Source: Shimia_B sp038525525
GTDB taxonomy: Bacteria; Pseudomonadota; Alphaproteobacteria; Rhodobacterales; Rhodobacteraceae
Assembly (NCBI GenBank): GCA_038525525.1
Contig: JBCBHO010000001.1
Span: forward strand, 992,001-1,056,000
Length of the DNA: 64,000 nucleotides
Direction: 5' to 3'
Shown piece by piece: positions 32,890-40,276 of the stretch; the stretch's first letter is position 1; each line of letters starts with the position of its first letter. A model generated the notes under the pieces. The model was not told the DNA's origin. It saw only the letters and a list, made by a program, of their open reading frames with translations, and searched no databases. Made by a program: the position numbers and the translations under genes.

Positions 32890-33402
32890 GTGACCCTCCC
32901 GGCGACCATAACGACCGAGCGTCTGACGCTCCGCCCCTTTGAGATGCGCGATCTTGACGGCTACGTCGGCTATTACACCAGCCCTGACCGCTCGGCGGGC
33001 GTGGGTGGCCCCAAACCCAAATACGTCGTCACCGAACGTTTCCTCGCCATGGCGGGCCAATGGGCGCTGCGCGGATATGGTCGCTATGCCGTTGCCGACC
33101 AAGACGGCGGCCCCGCCTTCGGCCATGTCGGCATCATGCACATAGAAGAGGAAGCGGAGCCCGAGATTACCTGGACCCTGTGGGACGAAGCCCAAACGGG
33201 CAAAGGCTATGCGACCGAGGCCGCCAAACCCGCGTTGGATGCCTGGCTCGCGACCCATGACCACGTCATCGCTCATATCGAACAAGACAACATTGCCTCC
33301 CAGCGCGTCGCCGAGCGCCTTGGGATGGAACACGACCCATCCCTTCCCGCGCCCGCGTGGACCGACAATGGCCTTACATACATCGCGAGGGCGGCGGCGT
33401 GA
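32890..33402 (+). CDS. GNAT family N-acetyltransferase (RimJ/RimL type), copy 1
   Basis: A 170-residue acetyltransferase. It begins TTERLTLRPFEMRDLDGYV, has WALRGYGRYAV in the middle, and the acetyl-CoA loop TGKGYATEAAKP followed by EQDNIASQRVAERLGM. Transfers acetyl to an amine on a protein or small molecule. The GTG start immediately follows the ffh stop (TAAGTG), so it is read from the same mRNA. It is paralogous with the GNAT genes at 34240 and 34749, sharing the W-x-LRG-x-G block. Substrate unknown. Confidence 0.87.
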   Translation: MTLPATITTERLTLRPFEMRDLDGYVGYYTSPDRSAGVGGPKPKYVVTERFLAMAGQWALRGYGRYAVADQDGGPAFGHVGIMHIEEEAEPEITWTLWDEAQTGKGYATEAAKPALDAWLATHDHVIAHIEQDNIASQRVAERLGMEHDPSLPAPAWTDNGLTYIARAAA

Positions 33403-33821
33403 TCCCCATGGACTGGATATTCGGGCTCCTCGGCGGGCTCATGATCGGGAGCGCGGCGGCTCTCTATCTCCTCGTGAACGGGCGGATCATGGGCGCGTCG
33501 GGCATTGCGGGCTCGATCATCGACGCCTCGGGGCCGACCTGGGAGAAGGTCTTTTTCATCTCAGGCGTGATCGGAGCGCCGCTGATCTACGGCCAGATCT
33601 GGGGCTTTCCCGAGACAAACCTGACCTCGAACCCAGCGCTCCTGATCTTGGCGGGCCTCGCCGTGGGCTTGGGCACCCGGATGGCCAATGGCTGCACCTC
33701 CGGGCACGGGGTCTGCGGCATCTCGCGGTTCTCCATCCGCGGGATCATGGCGACATGCGTCTATCTCGGCGCTGGCTTTGTTACCATGTATGTGGGCCGT
33801 CACCTGCTGGGGGCGTTCTGA
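33399..33821 (+). CDS. YeeE/YedE family half-transporter, N-terminal half
   Basis: A 140-residue membrane protein with four hydrophobic helices. The motif GTRMANGCTSGHGVCGISRFS is the hallmark cysteine-containing pore segment of YeeE/YedE proteins, some of which (TsuA) import thiosulfate. In single-chain members two such segments exist; here the second half is encoded by the next gene. I chose GTG at 33399, overlapping the GNAT stop in GTGA, since a GAGGG lies at proper spacing; ATG at 33408 is the alternative and removes three residues. Likely takes up or channels a small sulfur species. Confidence 0.82.
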   Translation: MIPMDWIFGLLGGLMIGSAAALYLLVNGRIMGASGIAGSIIDASGPTWEKVFFISGVIGAPLIYGQIWGFPETNLTSNPALLILAGLAVGLGTRMANGCTSGHGVCGISRFSIRGIMATCVYLGAGFVTMYVGRHLLGAF

Positions 33822-34243
33822 TGCGCGGTCTATTCGCACTTCTCGCTGGCGCGCTTTTCGGCGCGGGCCTCACGGTCTCCGGCATGACCGACACCGCCAA
33901 GGTTCAGGGCTGGCTCGATCTGTCCGGCAACTGGGACCCGACGCTGGCCTTCGTGCTGGGAGGGGCGATCCTGCCGATGCTGCTGGCATGGCGTGTGGTC
34001 GCGCGGCGTCAGACTTCGGCGCTTGGCACCTACATTCCCGCAGTCTCAGACCCTGTCATCGACCGGCGGTTGATCACGGGCTCTGCGCTTTTCGGCTTCG
34101 GCTGGGCGCTTGCGGGCCTCTGCCCCGGGCCCGCTCTGGCCGTGCTGAGCTATGGCGGAGCGGATGCGTGGATCTTCTTCGGCGCGATGGCCGTGGGCAT
34201 GATCGCCAGCCGCATTACTCTGCCGCGTGAGGCGCACGCGTGA
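33821..34243 (+). CDS. YeeE/YedE family half-transporter, C-terminal half (DUF6691-like)
   Basis: A 140-residue membrane protein with about four helices. It begins FALLAGALFGAGLTVSGMTDTAKVQGWLDL and carries the second cysteine-pore motif, FGFGWALAGLCPGPALA. Its start shares one base with the previous stop (TGATG), so both halves should be made in equal amounts and pair in the membrane. The split pair is common among alphaproteobacteria. Its own stop overlaps the next GNAT gene. Proposed role: sulfur-compound transport; inferred from family. Confidence 0.8.
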   Translation: MRGLFALLAGALFGAGLTVSGMTDTAKVQGWLDLSGNWDPTLAFVLGGAILPMLLAWRVVARRQTSALGTYIPAVSDPVIDRRLITGSALFGFGWALAGLCPGPALAVLSYGGADAWIFFGAMAVGMIASRITLPREAHA

Positions 34244-34752
34244 TCCCGACCCTCCAGACCCAGCGGCTGACGCTGACCGCCCTTGGCGAGCGCCATTTCG
34301 CGCCGCTGGCCGACTTTTACGCGGATAGTCGGTCGTCCTTCGTGGGCGGGCCACTCACCGCGGAGCGGAGCTGGCGCGTGCTGGCCGCCGAGATCGGCCA
34401 CTGGACGCTGCGCGGCTACGGCCGCTTCGCGGTGGAACTGACCGATACAGGCGAGATGGTGGGCCTCATTGGCCCGTGGAACCCCCATGGCTGGCCCGAG
34501 CCCGAGCTCGGCTGGGACTTGATGAACGGCCATGAGGGCAAGGGCTATGCCACCGAGGCGGCCCTGGCCGCGCGCAGCTGGGCCTACGGCACGTTGGGCT
34601 GGAACACCGTCATCAGCCTCGTGGCCGAGGGCAATGGCCCGTCCGCAGCGCTGGCGCGACGGATGGGGTGCACGCAGGAGGGGCCGTTCACACACGAGGT
34701 CTATGGCACCATGAACATCTGGCGCCACCCGGGGCCCGAGGCGCCAGCATGA
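34240..34752 (+). CDS. GNAT family N-acetyltransferase, copy 2
   Basis: A 170-residue acetyltransferase opening LQTQRLTLTALGERHFAPL. It shares WTLRGYGRFAVEL and EGKGYATEAALAAR with copy 1, both in place and spacing, so the two are clearly paralogs. The acetyl-CoA pyrophosphate loop looks intact (GKGYA). Starts at GTG overlapping the YeeE stop (GTGA). The order GNAT, YeeE, YeeE, GNAT, GNAT suggests that the YeeE pair was inserted among a tandem acetyltransferase array. Confidence 0.87.
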   Translation: MIPTLQTQRLTLTALGERHFAPLADFYADSRSSFVGGPLTAERSWRVLAAEIGHWTLRGYGRFAVELTDTGEMVGLIGPWNPHGWPEPELGWDLMNGHEGKGYATEAALAARSWAYGTLGWNTVISLVAEGNGPSAALARRMGCTQEGPFTHEVYGTMNIWRHPGPEAPA

Positions 34753-35318
34753 CATTACCTCACGAAATCCCGGCCACCGGGCCTTCCGTGGTGCTGGCGC
34801 AGGCCATGCAGGCCCTTGTGCCTGTCCTGACAACGGACCGCCTGACGCTCCGCTCCCCCCGGATCGAAGATTTCGCGGCCTATGCGCGGATCGCCGAACA
34901 GCCCTCCGCACGGTTCATCTTTGGCGAAGTCCCCAGCCGTGGCCACGCCTGGGTCGATTTCGGCCAGCTCATCGCCACATGGATCCTGCGCGGCCACGGC
35001 ATCTGGACCGTCGAAGCGGAAGGCTGCGTCCAGGGCTTCGTCCTGATCGGGTTCGAGCCGGGCGACGACGAACCGGAGCTCGGCTTCATGTTCCTGCCGG
35101 AGGCCGAGGGCAAGAGCATCGCCTTCGAGGCCGCCACGGCCGCCCGCGACTACGCCTTCAGCACGCTCGGGCTCAGGACGCTGGTCTCCTATATTGACCA
35201 CGAGAACACGCGCTCCATCGCGCTGGCCACCCGACTGGGCGGCACCCGCGACAGGGCCGCGGAGAAACACGACGACACCGTCACCTACCGCTACATCAAG
35301 GAAGAGGCCCGGTCATGA
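34749..35318 (+). CDS. GNAT family N-acetyltransferase, copy 3 with degenerate cofactor loop
   Basis: A 189-residue paralog of the two upstream GNAT proteins, with an extra 20-25 residues at the N-terminus before LTTDRLTLRSPRIEDFAAY. It keeps WILRGHGIWTV and the DHENTRSIALATRLGG block, but the acetyl-CoA loop, GKGYATEAA in the others, reads GKSIAFEAA. Loss of the second Gly may weaken cofactor binding. Start overlaps the previous stop in ATGA and its end overlaps the chorismate mutase start in the same way. Could be a modified enzyme or a pseudo-enzyme. Confidence 0.82.
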   Translation: MTLPHEIPATGPSVVLAQAMQALVPVLTTDRLTLRSPRIEDFAAYARIAEQPSARFIFGEVPSRGHAWVDFGQLIATWILRGHGIWTVEAEGCVQGFVLIGFEPGDDEPELGFMFLPEAEGKSIAFEAATAARDYAFSTLGLRTLVSYIDHENTRSIALATRLGGTRDRAAEKHDDTVTYRYIKEEARS

Positions 35319-35614
35319 GCGATGCCGAGAAAGCAGCCCAGATCCTCAAGGGCCACCGCGAGTCGATCGACCGCCTCGACGCGATCCTCGTCTACACGCT
35401 GGGCGAGCGGTTCAAGCACACCCAGGCCGTGGGCGTGCTCAAGGCCCAGCACGACCTTCCCCCGTCCGATCCCGCGCGCGAAGATGCGCAGATCGCACGG
35501 CTCGAAGATTTGGCGAAGCGCGCGGATCTCGATCCCGAATTCGCCAAGAAGTTCCTGAACTTCATCATCGCTGAAGTCATTCAGCACCACAAAACGCACC
35601 AAGACAGAATCTGA
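35315..35614 (+). CDS. Chorismate mutase (AroQ class)
   Basis: A 99-residue all-helical protein converting chorismate to prephenate for phenylalanine and tyrosine synthesis. Visible features: GHRESIDRLDAILVYTLGERFK (helix 1 with catalytic Arg), AVGVLKAQHDLPPSDPAREDAQI (helix 2 with Lys) and NFIIAEVIQHHK (helix 3 end). Length is standard for a monofunctional AroQ. Location between GNAT genes and rpsP is usual in Rhodobacteraceae to my recollection. A 13-base gap to rpsP follows. Confidence 0.88.
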   Translation: MSDAEKAAQILKGHRESIDRLDAILVYTLGERFKHTQAVGVLKAQHDLPPSDPAREDAQIARLEDLAKRADLDPEFAKKFLNFIIAEVIQHHKTHQDRI

Positions 35615-35627
35615 AGGAAATCACATC

Positions 35628-36047
35628 ATGGCCATGAAAATTCGTCTCGCCCGCGGCGGCACCAAGAAGCGCCCGTTCTACCGCATCGTCGCTGCCGACA
35701 GCCGCATGCCCCGCGACGGCCGCTTCATCGAAAAGCTCGGCACCTACAATCCGCTCCTCCCGAAGGACAGCGAGGACCGCGTGAAGATGGACATGGAGCG
35801 CGTCGAGTACTGGCTCGGCAAGGGCGCGCAGCCCACCGACCGGATCGCCCGCATGCTCGAGGCCGCCGGCGCCCGCGACAAGACGGAGCGCAACAATCCG
35901 CAGAAAGCCAAGCCCGGCAAGAAGGCCCAGGAGCGCGCCGAGGAGAAGGCCGCCAAAGCTGCCGCTGCCGCTGAAGCCGCCGCAGCACCGGCTGAGGAAG
36001 CCCCCGCCGAGGAAGCGCCGGCCGCAGAGGCAGCGGCAGAGGAGTAA
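35628..36047 (+). CDS. rpsP: 30S ribosomal protein S16
   Basis: A 139-residue S16. The N-terminal 80 residues (KIRLARGGTKKRPFYRIV, PRDGRFIEKLGTYNP) are conserved. Residues 85-139 are an Ala/Glu/Lys-rich extension ending PAAEAAAEE that is absent from E. coli S16 but usual in alphaproteobacteria. It binds 16S rRNA early in 30S assembly. Ribosome binding site AAGGAAATCACATC precedes the ATG. Starts the rpsP-rimM-trmD segment. Confidence 0.97.
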   Translation: MAMKIRLARGGTKKRPFYRIVAADSRMPRDGRFIEKLGTYNPLLPKDSEDRVKMDMERVEYWLGKGAQPTDRIARMLEAAGARDKTERNNPQKAKPGKKAQERAEEKAAKAAAAAEAAAAPAEEAPAEEAPAAEAAAEE

Positions 36048-36054
36048 GCACCCC

Positions 36055-36216
36055 ATGGTGCGGCTCATCCGGTCGGCGATCCTGGTCAGCGTGGCCTTCG
36101 GCGCGGGGCTCACCTACGAGCGCGCCGAGGCCCGCCAGACCTGTGCCGTGGAAGCGGATTGGGGGCCCTGGCTCACCTGCGCCGCGCGCGAGATGCTCGA
36201 AGAGGTGATCCCATGA
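36055..36216 (+). CDS. Hypothetical 53-residue protein between rpsP and rimM
   Basis: A short frame starting MVRLIRSAILVSVAFGAGLTY, with a hydrophobic N-terminus (residues 5-20) followed by a soluble part with two Cys (RQTCAVEADWGPWLTCAARE). This could be a small exported or membrane-anchored protein with a disulfide. Its TGA stop overlaps the rimM ATG in ATGA, a sign of translational coupling. It lies 7 bases after rpsP. I do not recognise a family. Confidence 0.6.
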   Translation: MVRLIRSAILVSVAFGAGLTYERAEARQTCAVEADWGPWLTCAAREMLEEVIP

Positions 36217-36719
36217 CCGAGGACCGGGTCTGCGTGGGCGCGATCGCCGGCGCCTTTGGCGTGAGCGGCGAAGTGCGGCTCAAAAGCTTCTGCGCGGACC
36301 CGCTGGCGCTGGGCGATTACGGCGCGTTGAGCGACGAGGCGGGGGCGCGGCGCTTCACCGTCCAGATCGATCGTGCGGTCGACAAGGGCCTCATCGGGCG
36401 CCTCTCCGGGGTGCGCTCCAAGGAGGACGCCGATGCCCTCAAGGGCACGCGGCTCTACGCGGAGCGCGCCGCCCTGCCCCAGTTGCCGGATGACGAGTAC
36501 TATTACTCCGACCTTATCGGGCTTGCCGTCGTTGATCCGGGCGGCGGCACGCTCGGCACCGTGAAGGCCGTGCTCAACCACGGGGCCACGGACATCCTCG
36601 AGGTGAAGCTGCCCGGCTCCTCGGAGACGGTGCTCCTGCCCTTCACGCAGGAGGCCGTGCCCACGGTGGATCTCGGGGCGCAGCGGATCGTGGCGGACCC
36701 GCCCGAGGGCGTCTTCTGA
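36213..36719 (+). CDS. rimM: 16S rRNA processing protein RimM
   Basis: A 168-residue 30S maturation factor binding S19 and the 16S head. The N-terminal domain opens RVCVGAIAGAFGVSGEVRLKSF, the linker is at about residues 88-95, and the PRC-like C-terminal domain contains YYYSDLIGLAVV and LLPFTQEAVPTVDL. Start overlaps the preceding 53-residue ORF and its stop overlaps the trmD start (TGATG). Normal gene order for bacteria. Confidence 0.96.
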   Translation: MTEDRVCVGAIAGAFGVSGEVRLKSFCADPLALGDYGALSDEAGARRFTVQIDRAVDKGLIGRLSGVRSKEDADALKGTRLYAERAALPQLPDDEYYYSDLIGLAVVDPGGGTLGTVKAVLNHGATDILEVKLPGSSETVLLPFTQEAVPTVDLGAQRIVADPPEGVF

Positions 36720-37486
36720 TGGCGCTCTCCCACGGGCGCAAATCCATCCGCGCCACTGCAGAGCCTCGCGCGCTCATGGAGCGCGAAGAGATCGCGGGCG
36801 CCTGGACCGCGCGGGTCATCACGCTCTTTCCCGAGACATTTCCCGGCGTTCTCGGGGCCTCGCTAACCGGCAAGGCGCTCAAGGAGGGCCGCTGGCAGCT
36901 CCACACCACCGATCTCCGGCTCTTCGGCGAGGGCAAGCACCGGAACGTGGACGACAAGCCCGCGGGCGGCGGCGCGGGCATGGTCCTGCGCGCCGATATC
37001 GTGGGCCGCGCGGTGGAGGCCGCCGGGGGGCCGGGCCCGATCCTCTACATGTCGCCCCGAGGCACACCGTTCAGTCAGGCCATGGCCCGCGATCTCGCCG
37101 CAGGCCCCGGCTGCACCATTCTCTGCGGCCGCTTCGAGGGCGTCGATGAGCGCGCGATCGCGCATTACGGGATGCAGGAAGTCTCAATAGGCGACTACGT
37201 CCTCACCGGCGGCGAACTCGCCGCGCAAGTCCTGCTCGATGCCTGCATCCGCCTGTTGCCGGGCGTCCTCGGTAACGAAGCCTCGACCGAGGAGGAAAGC
37301 CACAGCGCGGGCCTCCTCGAGCATCCCCACTACACCCGCCCCGCCGAGTGGCAGGGCCGCACGATCCCTGACGTGCTGACCTCCGGCGACCACGGCAAGG
37401 TCGCGGCCTGGCGACGGGAGCAGAGCGAGGCGCTGACCAAGGCGCGCCGCCCCGACCTCTGGGACAAGCTGCACCGCAAGGAGTGA
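36719..37486 (+). CDS. trmD: tRNA (guanine-N1)-methyltransferase
   Basis: A 255-residue SPOUT methyltransferase making m1G37 in tRNAs and preventing frameshifting. After an about 28-residue N-terminal tail the core starts ARVITLFPETFPG; knot and cofactor motifs are YMSPRGTPFSQ, ILCGRFEGVDERA, ISIGDYVLTGGEL-like (VSIGDYVLTGGE) and the late HPHYTRPAEW. The tail is longer than in E. coli (which starts at the IGIISLFPEMF equivalent), so the true start could be the Met near residue 20. Final gene before a repeat-bearing gap. Confidence 0.95.
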   Translation: MALSHGRKSIRATAEPRALMEREEIAGAWTARVITLFPETFPGVLGASLTGKALKEGRWQLHTTDLRLFGEGKHRNVDDKPAGGGAGMVLRADIVGRAVEAAGGPGPILYMSPRGTPFSQAMARDLAAGPGCTILCGRFEGVDERAIAHYGMQEVSIGDYVLTGGELAAQVLLDACIRLLPGVLGNEASTEEESHSAGLLEHPHYTRPAEWQGRTIPDVLTSGDHGKVAAWRREQSEALTKARRPDLWDKLHRKE

Positions 37487-37594
37487 GGGGCCAGCCCCTC
37501 ACACGCCCCGGAGTATTTGGAGCCAGTGGAAGAAGGGATCTGTCCCGCCTTCCATTGGCCCAAAATACTCCCCCGGAGGGCCGCCGGAGGCATC
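37486..37594. repeat. Compound inverted repeat between trmD and rplS
   Basis: Three parts are seen. AGGGG-CCAG-CCCCT at 37486-37499 can form a small hairpin. The 23-base arms 37510-37532 and 37549-37571 are inverted and pair at 20 of 23 positions with a 16-base loop. 37568-37594 is the exact reverse complement of 5560-5586. The element lies inside the ffh-to-rpmE gene string and could attenuate or process the transcript. Function unknown. Confidence 0.75.
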
Positions 37595-37748
37595 CCGCCC
37601 TTGCCACGCGCGACCACGCTCCGTATAGCGGCGGCATCGCGGCGCCGGGGTGACTCGGCGCTTCGGTCGTTTGCGGGGACGTGCCGCGCAGCAAAGAACA
37701 AACTCATCCGCGGGCAAACCGCGTCGTCACATGGAAAGGAGAGGCCAG

Positions 37749-38123
37749 ATGGACCTCATCGCAACCCTCGAGGCGGAACAAGTCGCCGCCCTCGGGAAAG
37801 ACATCCCAGACTTCAAGGCGGGCGATACCGTGCGCGTCGGTTACAAAGTGACCGAAGGCACCCGCACCCGCGTGCAGAATTACGAGGGTGTGTGCATCGC
37901 GCGCAAGAACGGCGAGGGCATCGCCGGATCGTTCACGGTTCGCAAGATCTCCTTCGGCGAGGGCGTGGAGCGCGTCTTCCCGCTGCACTCCACCAACATC
38001 GATAGCATCACCGTCGTGCGCCGCGGCCGCGTGCGTCGTGCCAAGCTCTATTACCTGCGCTCGCGTCGCGGCAAGTCCGCCCGGATCGCGGAAGACACCA
38101 CCTACAAGCCGAAGAAAGCGTAA
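37749..38123 (+). CDS. rplS: 50S ribosomal protein L19
   Basis: A 124-residue L19 at the 30S-50S interface. The conserved IPDFKAGDTVRVGYKVTEG, ISFGEGVERVFPLHSTNI and RRGRVRRAKLYYLRSRRGKSARI are all present. The ATG at 37749 follows AAAGGAGAGGCC. The preceding gap of 262 bases with repeats separates it from trmD, which is longer than usual for rpsP-rimM-trmD-rplS clusters. The rpmE gene follows after 5 bases. Confidence 0.97.
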   Translation: MDLIATLEAEQVAALGKDIPDFKAGDTVRVGYKVTEGTRTRVQNYEGVCIARKNGEGIAGSFTVRKISFGEGVERVFPLHSTNIDSITVVRRGRVRRAKLYYLRSRRGKSARIAEDTTYKPKKA

Positions 38124-38128
38124 GTCAG

Positions 38129-38350
38129 ATGAAAAAAGATACCCATCCCGACTACCACTTCATCGACGTCAAGATGACGAACGGCGACGTCGTGAAGATG
38201 CGCTCCACCTGGGGCAAGGACGGCGACCAGATCTCGCTCGACATTGACCCTTCCGTGCATCCGGCCTGGACCGGCGGCAATGCCAAGCTCATGGACACTG
38301 GTGGCCGCGTCTCGAAGTTCAAGAAGAAGTACGAAGGGCTCGGCTTCTAA
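38129..38350 (+). CDS. rpmE: 50S ribosomal protein L31
   Basis: A 73-residue L31 without zinc-binding Cys pairs (C-minus type): MKKDTHPDYHFIDVKMTNGD, SLDIDPSVHPAWTGG and KFKKKYEGLGF. Zinc-free L31 is what I expect in alphaproteobacteria. Ends the operon; a strong terminator follows within 21 bases. Confidence 0.95.
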   Translation: MKKDTHPDYHFIDVKMTNGDVVKMRSTWGKDGDQISLDIDPSVHPAWTGGNAKLMDTGGRVSKFKKKYEGLGF

Positions 38351-38370
38351 GCGACGCCCCCCAGAACTCG

Positions 38371-38399
38371 AAAAGGCGGCCCCAGTGGCCGCCTTTTTT
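38371..38399 (+). terminator. Intrinsic terminator after rpmE
   Basis: AAAGGCGGCC and GGCCGCCTTT form a perfect 10-base stem with a 5-base loop, followed by a run of T (TTTTTT through 38399). Confidence 0.92.
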
Positions 38400-38436
38400 G
38401 TGCCTCTCCCTTTGTGGCCGGCCACCGGCGCCCTGC

Positions 38437-39387
38437 TTAGAGCCAGGTCGCCGGGGCGTAGCGGTAGGCCCCGCCCTCGGCGCGAATGCGCCCGAAGCCC
38501 GGGAAATGCACGTGGCTTCCCGCGATGAGCATCTGGTCGGCGGCGGCCATGTCGAAGACGCGGCGTCGGCTCTCGGCGGCGAGCGCGGGATCGGTGTCGA
38601 AGCCGAAGCCGGTATCGGGCAGCACGGTATGCACATCCGCAGAATGCAGCGTATCGGCCACCATGAGCACCTGCGCGTCCCCGCCATCGATCATGAGAAG
38701 ACCGTGGCCCATCGTGTGACCTGGCGAGACCATGAGCGTGATGCCGGGGGCGACCTCGGCCCCGTCGGCCACCTGCGTGAGACGGTCGCCATAGGCCCCG
38801 ATGACCCCGGCGGCGAGATCGAAGAGGCCCTGCGCCTCCGCCGGGGCCGCTGCCCGCATGGACGCGTCCGACCAGAAGGCGACCTCGGCTTCGGACACGA
38901 TGACCTCCGCCTGCGAGAAGGCCGCGCCGCCCTCGCCGAGGAGGCCGCCCACGTGATCGGGATGCATGTGGGTGACGAGTACGGTGTCGATATCCGCCTC
39001 ACTCAGCCCCATCGCCGCGAGCGCGGCCCCCATGCGGCCGAAGCCGGGGCCGAGCACGTCGAGCGCGCCCATGCCCGCATCGATCAGGATCGTGCGGTCG
39101 TCCGATTGCAGGAGATAGGCATTCACCGGAGCAGGCAGCAGGTCGCCCAGACCGGCCGCGGCGGCGGCCGCGTCAATGGCGGCGTCATCTCCGAAGAAGA
39201 AGCCCCGCCCGAGCGGCGCCACGCCATCGAGAAGCGCGGTGATGCGGTAGCTGCCCAGGGGCATGTCGTAGAGCGCGGGCTGCGCGGGCGCGGCATGGCA
39301 CGCGGCATTGGCGCTGGCCACGTGCACGAAGCCCGCAAGCGGCGTGGCCGCGGCGAGCGTGCCGAATTGGCGTCGGGTGAGGGTCAT
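38437..39387 (-). CDS. Tat-exported metallo-beta-lactamase-fold hydrolase
   Basis: A 316-residue protein. The N-terminal TRRQFGTLAAATPLAGF is a twin-arginine signal. Zinc ligands: THMHPDHVGG (HxHxDH), SPGHTMGH, VADTLHSADVH with the bridging Asp, and SHVHFPGFG at the end. Such exported enzymes include lactonases, alkylsulfatases and unclassified hydrolases; the closest general type is the one with a MBL fold and no extra domain. Acts in the periplasm. It stands alone on this strand, upstream neighbour DUF2461 ending 30 bases away. Confidence 0.87.
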   Translation of the reverse strand: MTLTRRQFGTLAAATPLAGFVHVASANAACHAAPAQPALYDMPLGSYRITALLDGVAPLGRGFFFGDDAAIDAAAAAAGLGDLLPAPVNAYLLQSDDRTILIDAGMGALDVLGPGFGRMGAALAAMGLSEADIDTVLVTHMHPDHVGGLLGEGGAAFSQAEVIVSEAEVAFWSDASMRAAAPAEAQGLFDLAAGVIGAYGDRLTQVADGAEVAPGITLMVSPGHTMGHGLLMIDGGDAQVLMVADTLHSADVHTVLPDTGFGFDTDPALAAESRRRVFDMAAADQMLIAGSHVHFPGFGRIRAEGGAYRYAPATWL

Positions 39388-39417
39388 GGGCTGGGTCCTT
39401 TCAGGTCGTAAAGAGGC

Positions 39418-40101
39418 TCACGCGGGATCCTTGAGGAGCGCCGTGGCACAGAAGCCGAGGAAATCGGCGGAGGCGAGGGCCAGGTGGCTGGCCTCGTCCA
39501 CGACGGCGCCGCTCGTCCAGGCCGACTTGGTCAGGGCCTGCATGACGAGGAAGTTCTTGAGCTTCACGTAGGCGGCGTGGGGATGGTCTTCGTAGTCGGC
39601 ATAGCCCTTTGGCATGCGGGTGAGAGAGGTGGACATGTCGAGGGCGAGGTCATGGGCAGCGAGACTGTCGAGCATGGACTGGAAGCGCTTGGGATCGCCG
39701 ACGATCCGGTCGCGGATGAGGCCGAGCTTGGCCGTGGGAAACTGGTAGAAGCCCGTGGCCATGAAGCCGCCGCTGGTATCGAGATGCAGGTAAAGGATGC
39801 CCGCCATCTCGGACTTGGTGCCGGTGGGCGTGAGCAGGCCCGAGACACTGGTCTTGTAGGGGCTCTTGTCCTTGGAAAAGCGGACGTCCCTGTTCTGCCG
39901 GAACATGGTCTTCTTCGAGCCGATGAGCGGGGAAATAGATCCTTCGAGGCGCGCTGTTACCGCCTCGAGAATGCCTGCGAAGGGCACGCGGAGCGCGGCC
40001 TCGAAATCGGCCTTGTTGGCATCGTACCAGTCCTTGGAATTGTGCGCCTCCAGACCGGCAAGGAGATCGAAGGCGGCCTTTGGCAGCGCGTGATCGGTCA
40101 T
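39418..40101 (-). CDS. DUF2461 family protein
   Basis: A 227-residue soluble protein of unknown function. The hallmarks are LAGLEAHNSKDWYDANKADFE near the start, MFRQNRDVRFSKDKSPYKTSVSGLL in the middle, and GFYQFPTAKLGLIRDRI. The family is conserved as TIGR02453. Start at the ATG giving MTDHALPK; a longer frame into the intergenic region lacks conservation. Possibly transcribed with the MBL-fold gene downstream. Divergent from mipZ. Confidence 0.85.
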   Translation of the reverse strand: MTDHALPKAAFDLLAGLEAHNSKDWYDANKADFEAALRVPFAGILEAVTARLEGSISPLIGSKKTMFRQNRDVRFSKDKSPYKTSVSGLLTPTGTKSEMAGILYLHLDTSGGFMATGFYQFPTAKLGLIRDRIVGDPKRFQSMLDSLAAHDLALDMSTSLTRMPKGYADYEDHPHAAYVKLKNFLVMQALTKSAWTSGAVVDEASHLALASADFLGFCATALLKDPA

Positions 40102-40276
40102 TCTCGGCCCTCCCTTGGGGAGGAGGTGGCGCAGGCCTGACAAAAGTCACGGCAAGGACCATGCGCCCGCGCGCAGAAATCCGGCAACACCGGGCAAAGA
40201 CGGCGATTGTGCCCCTTTCCTCCACCAGAGCCACAACATATGGTTCCTCCAACCCGCAAGCAGAAGGTCGGACCCC

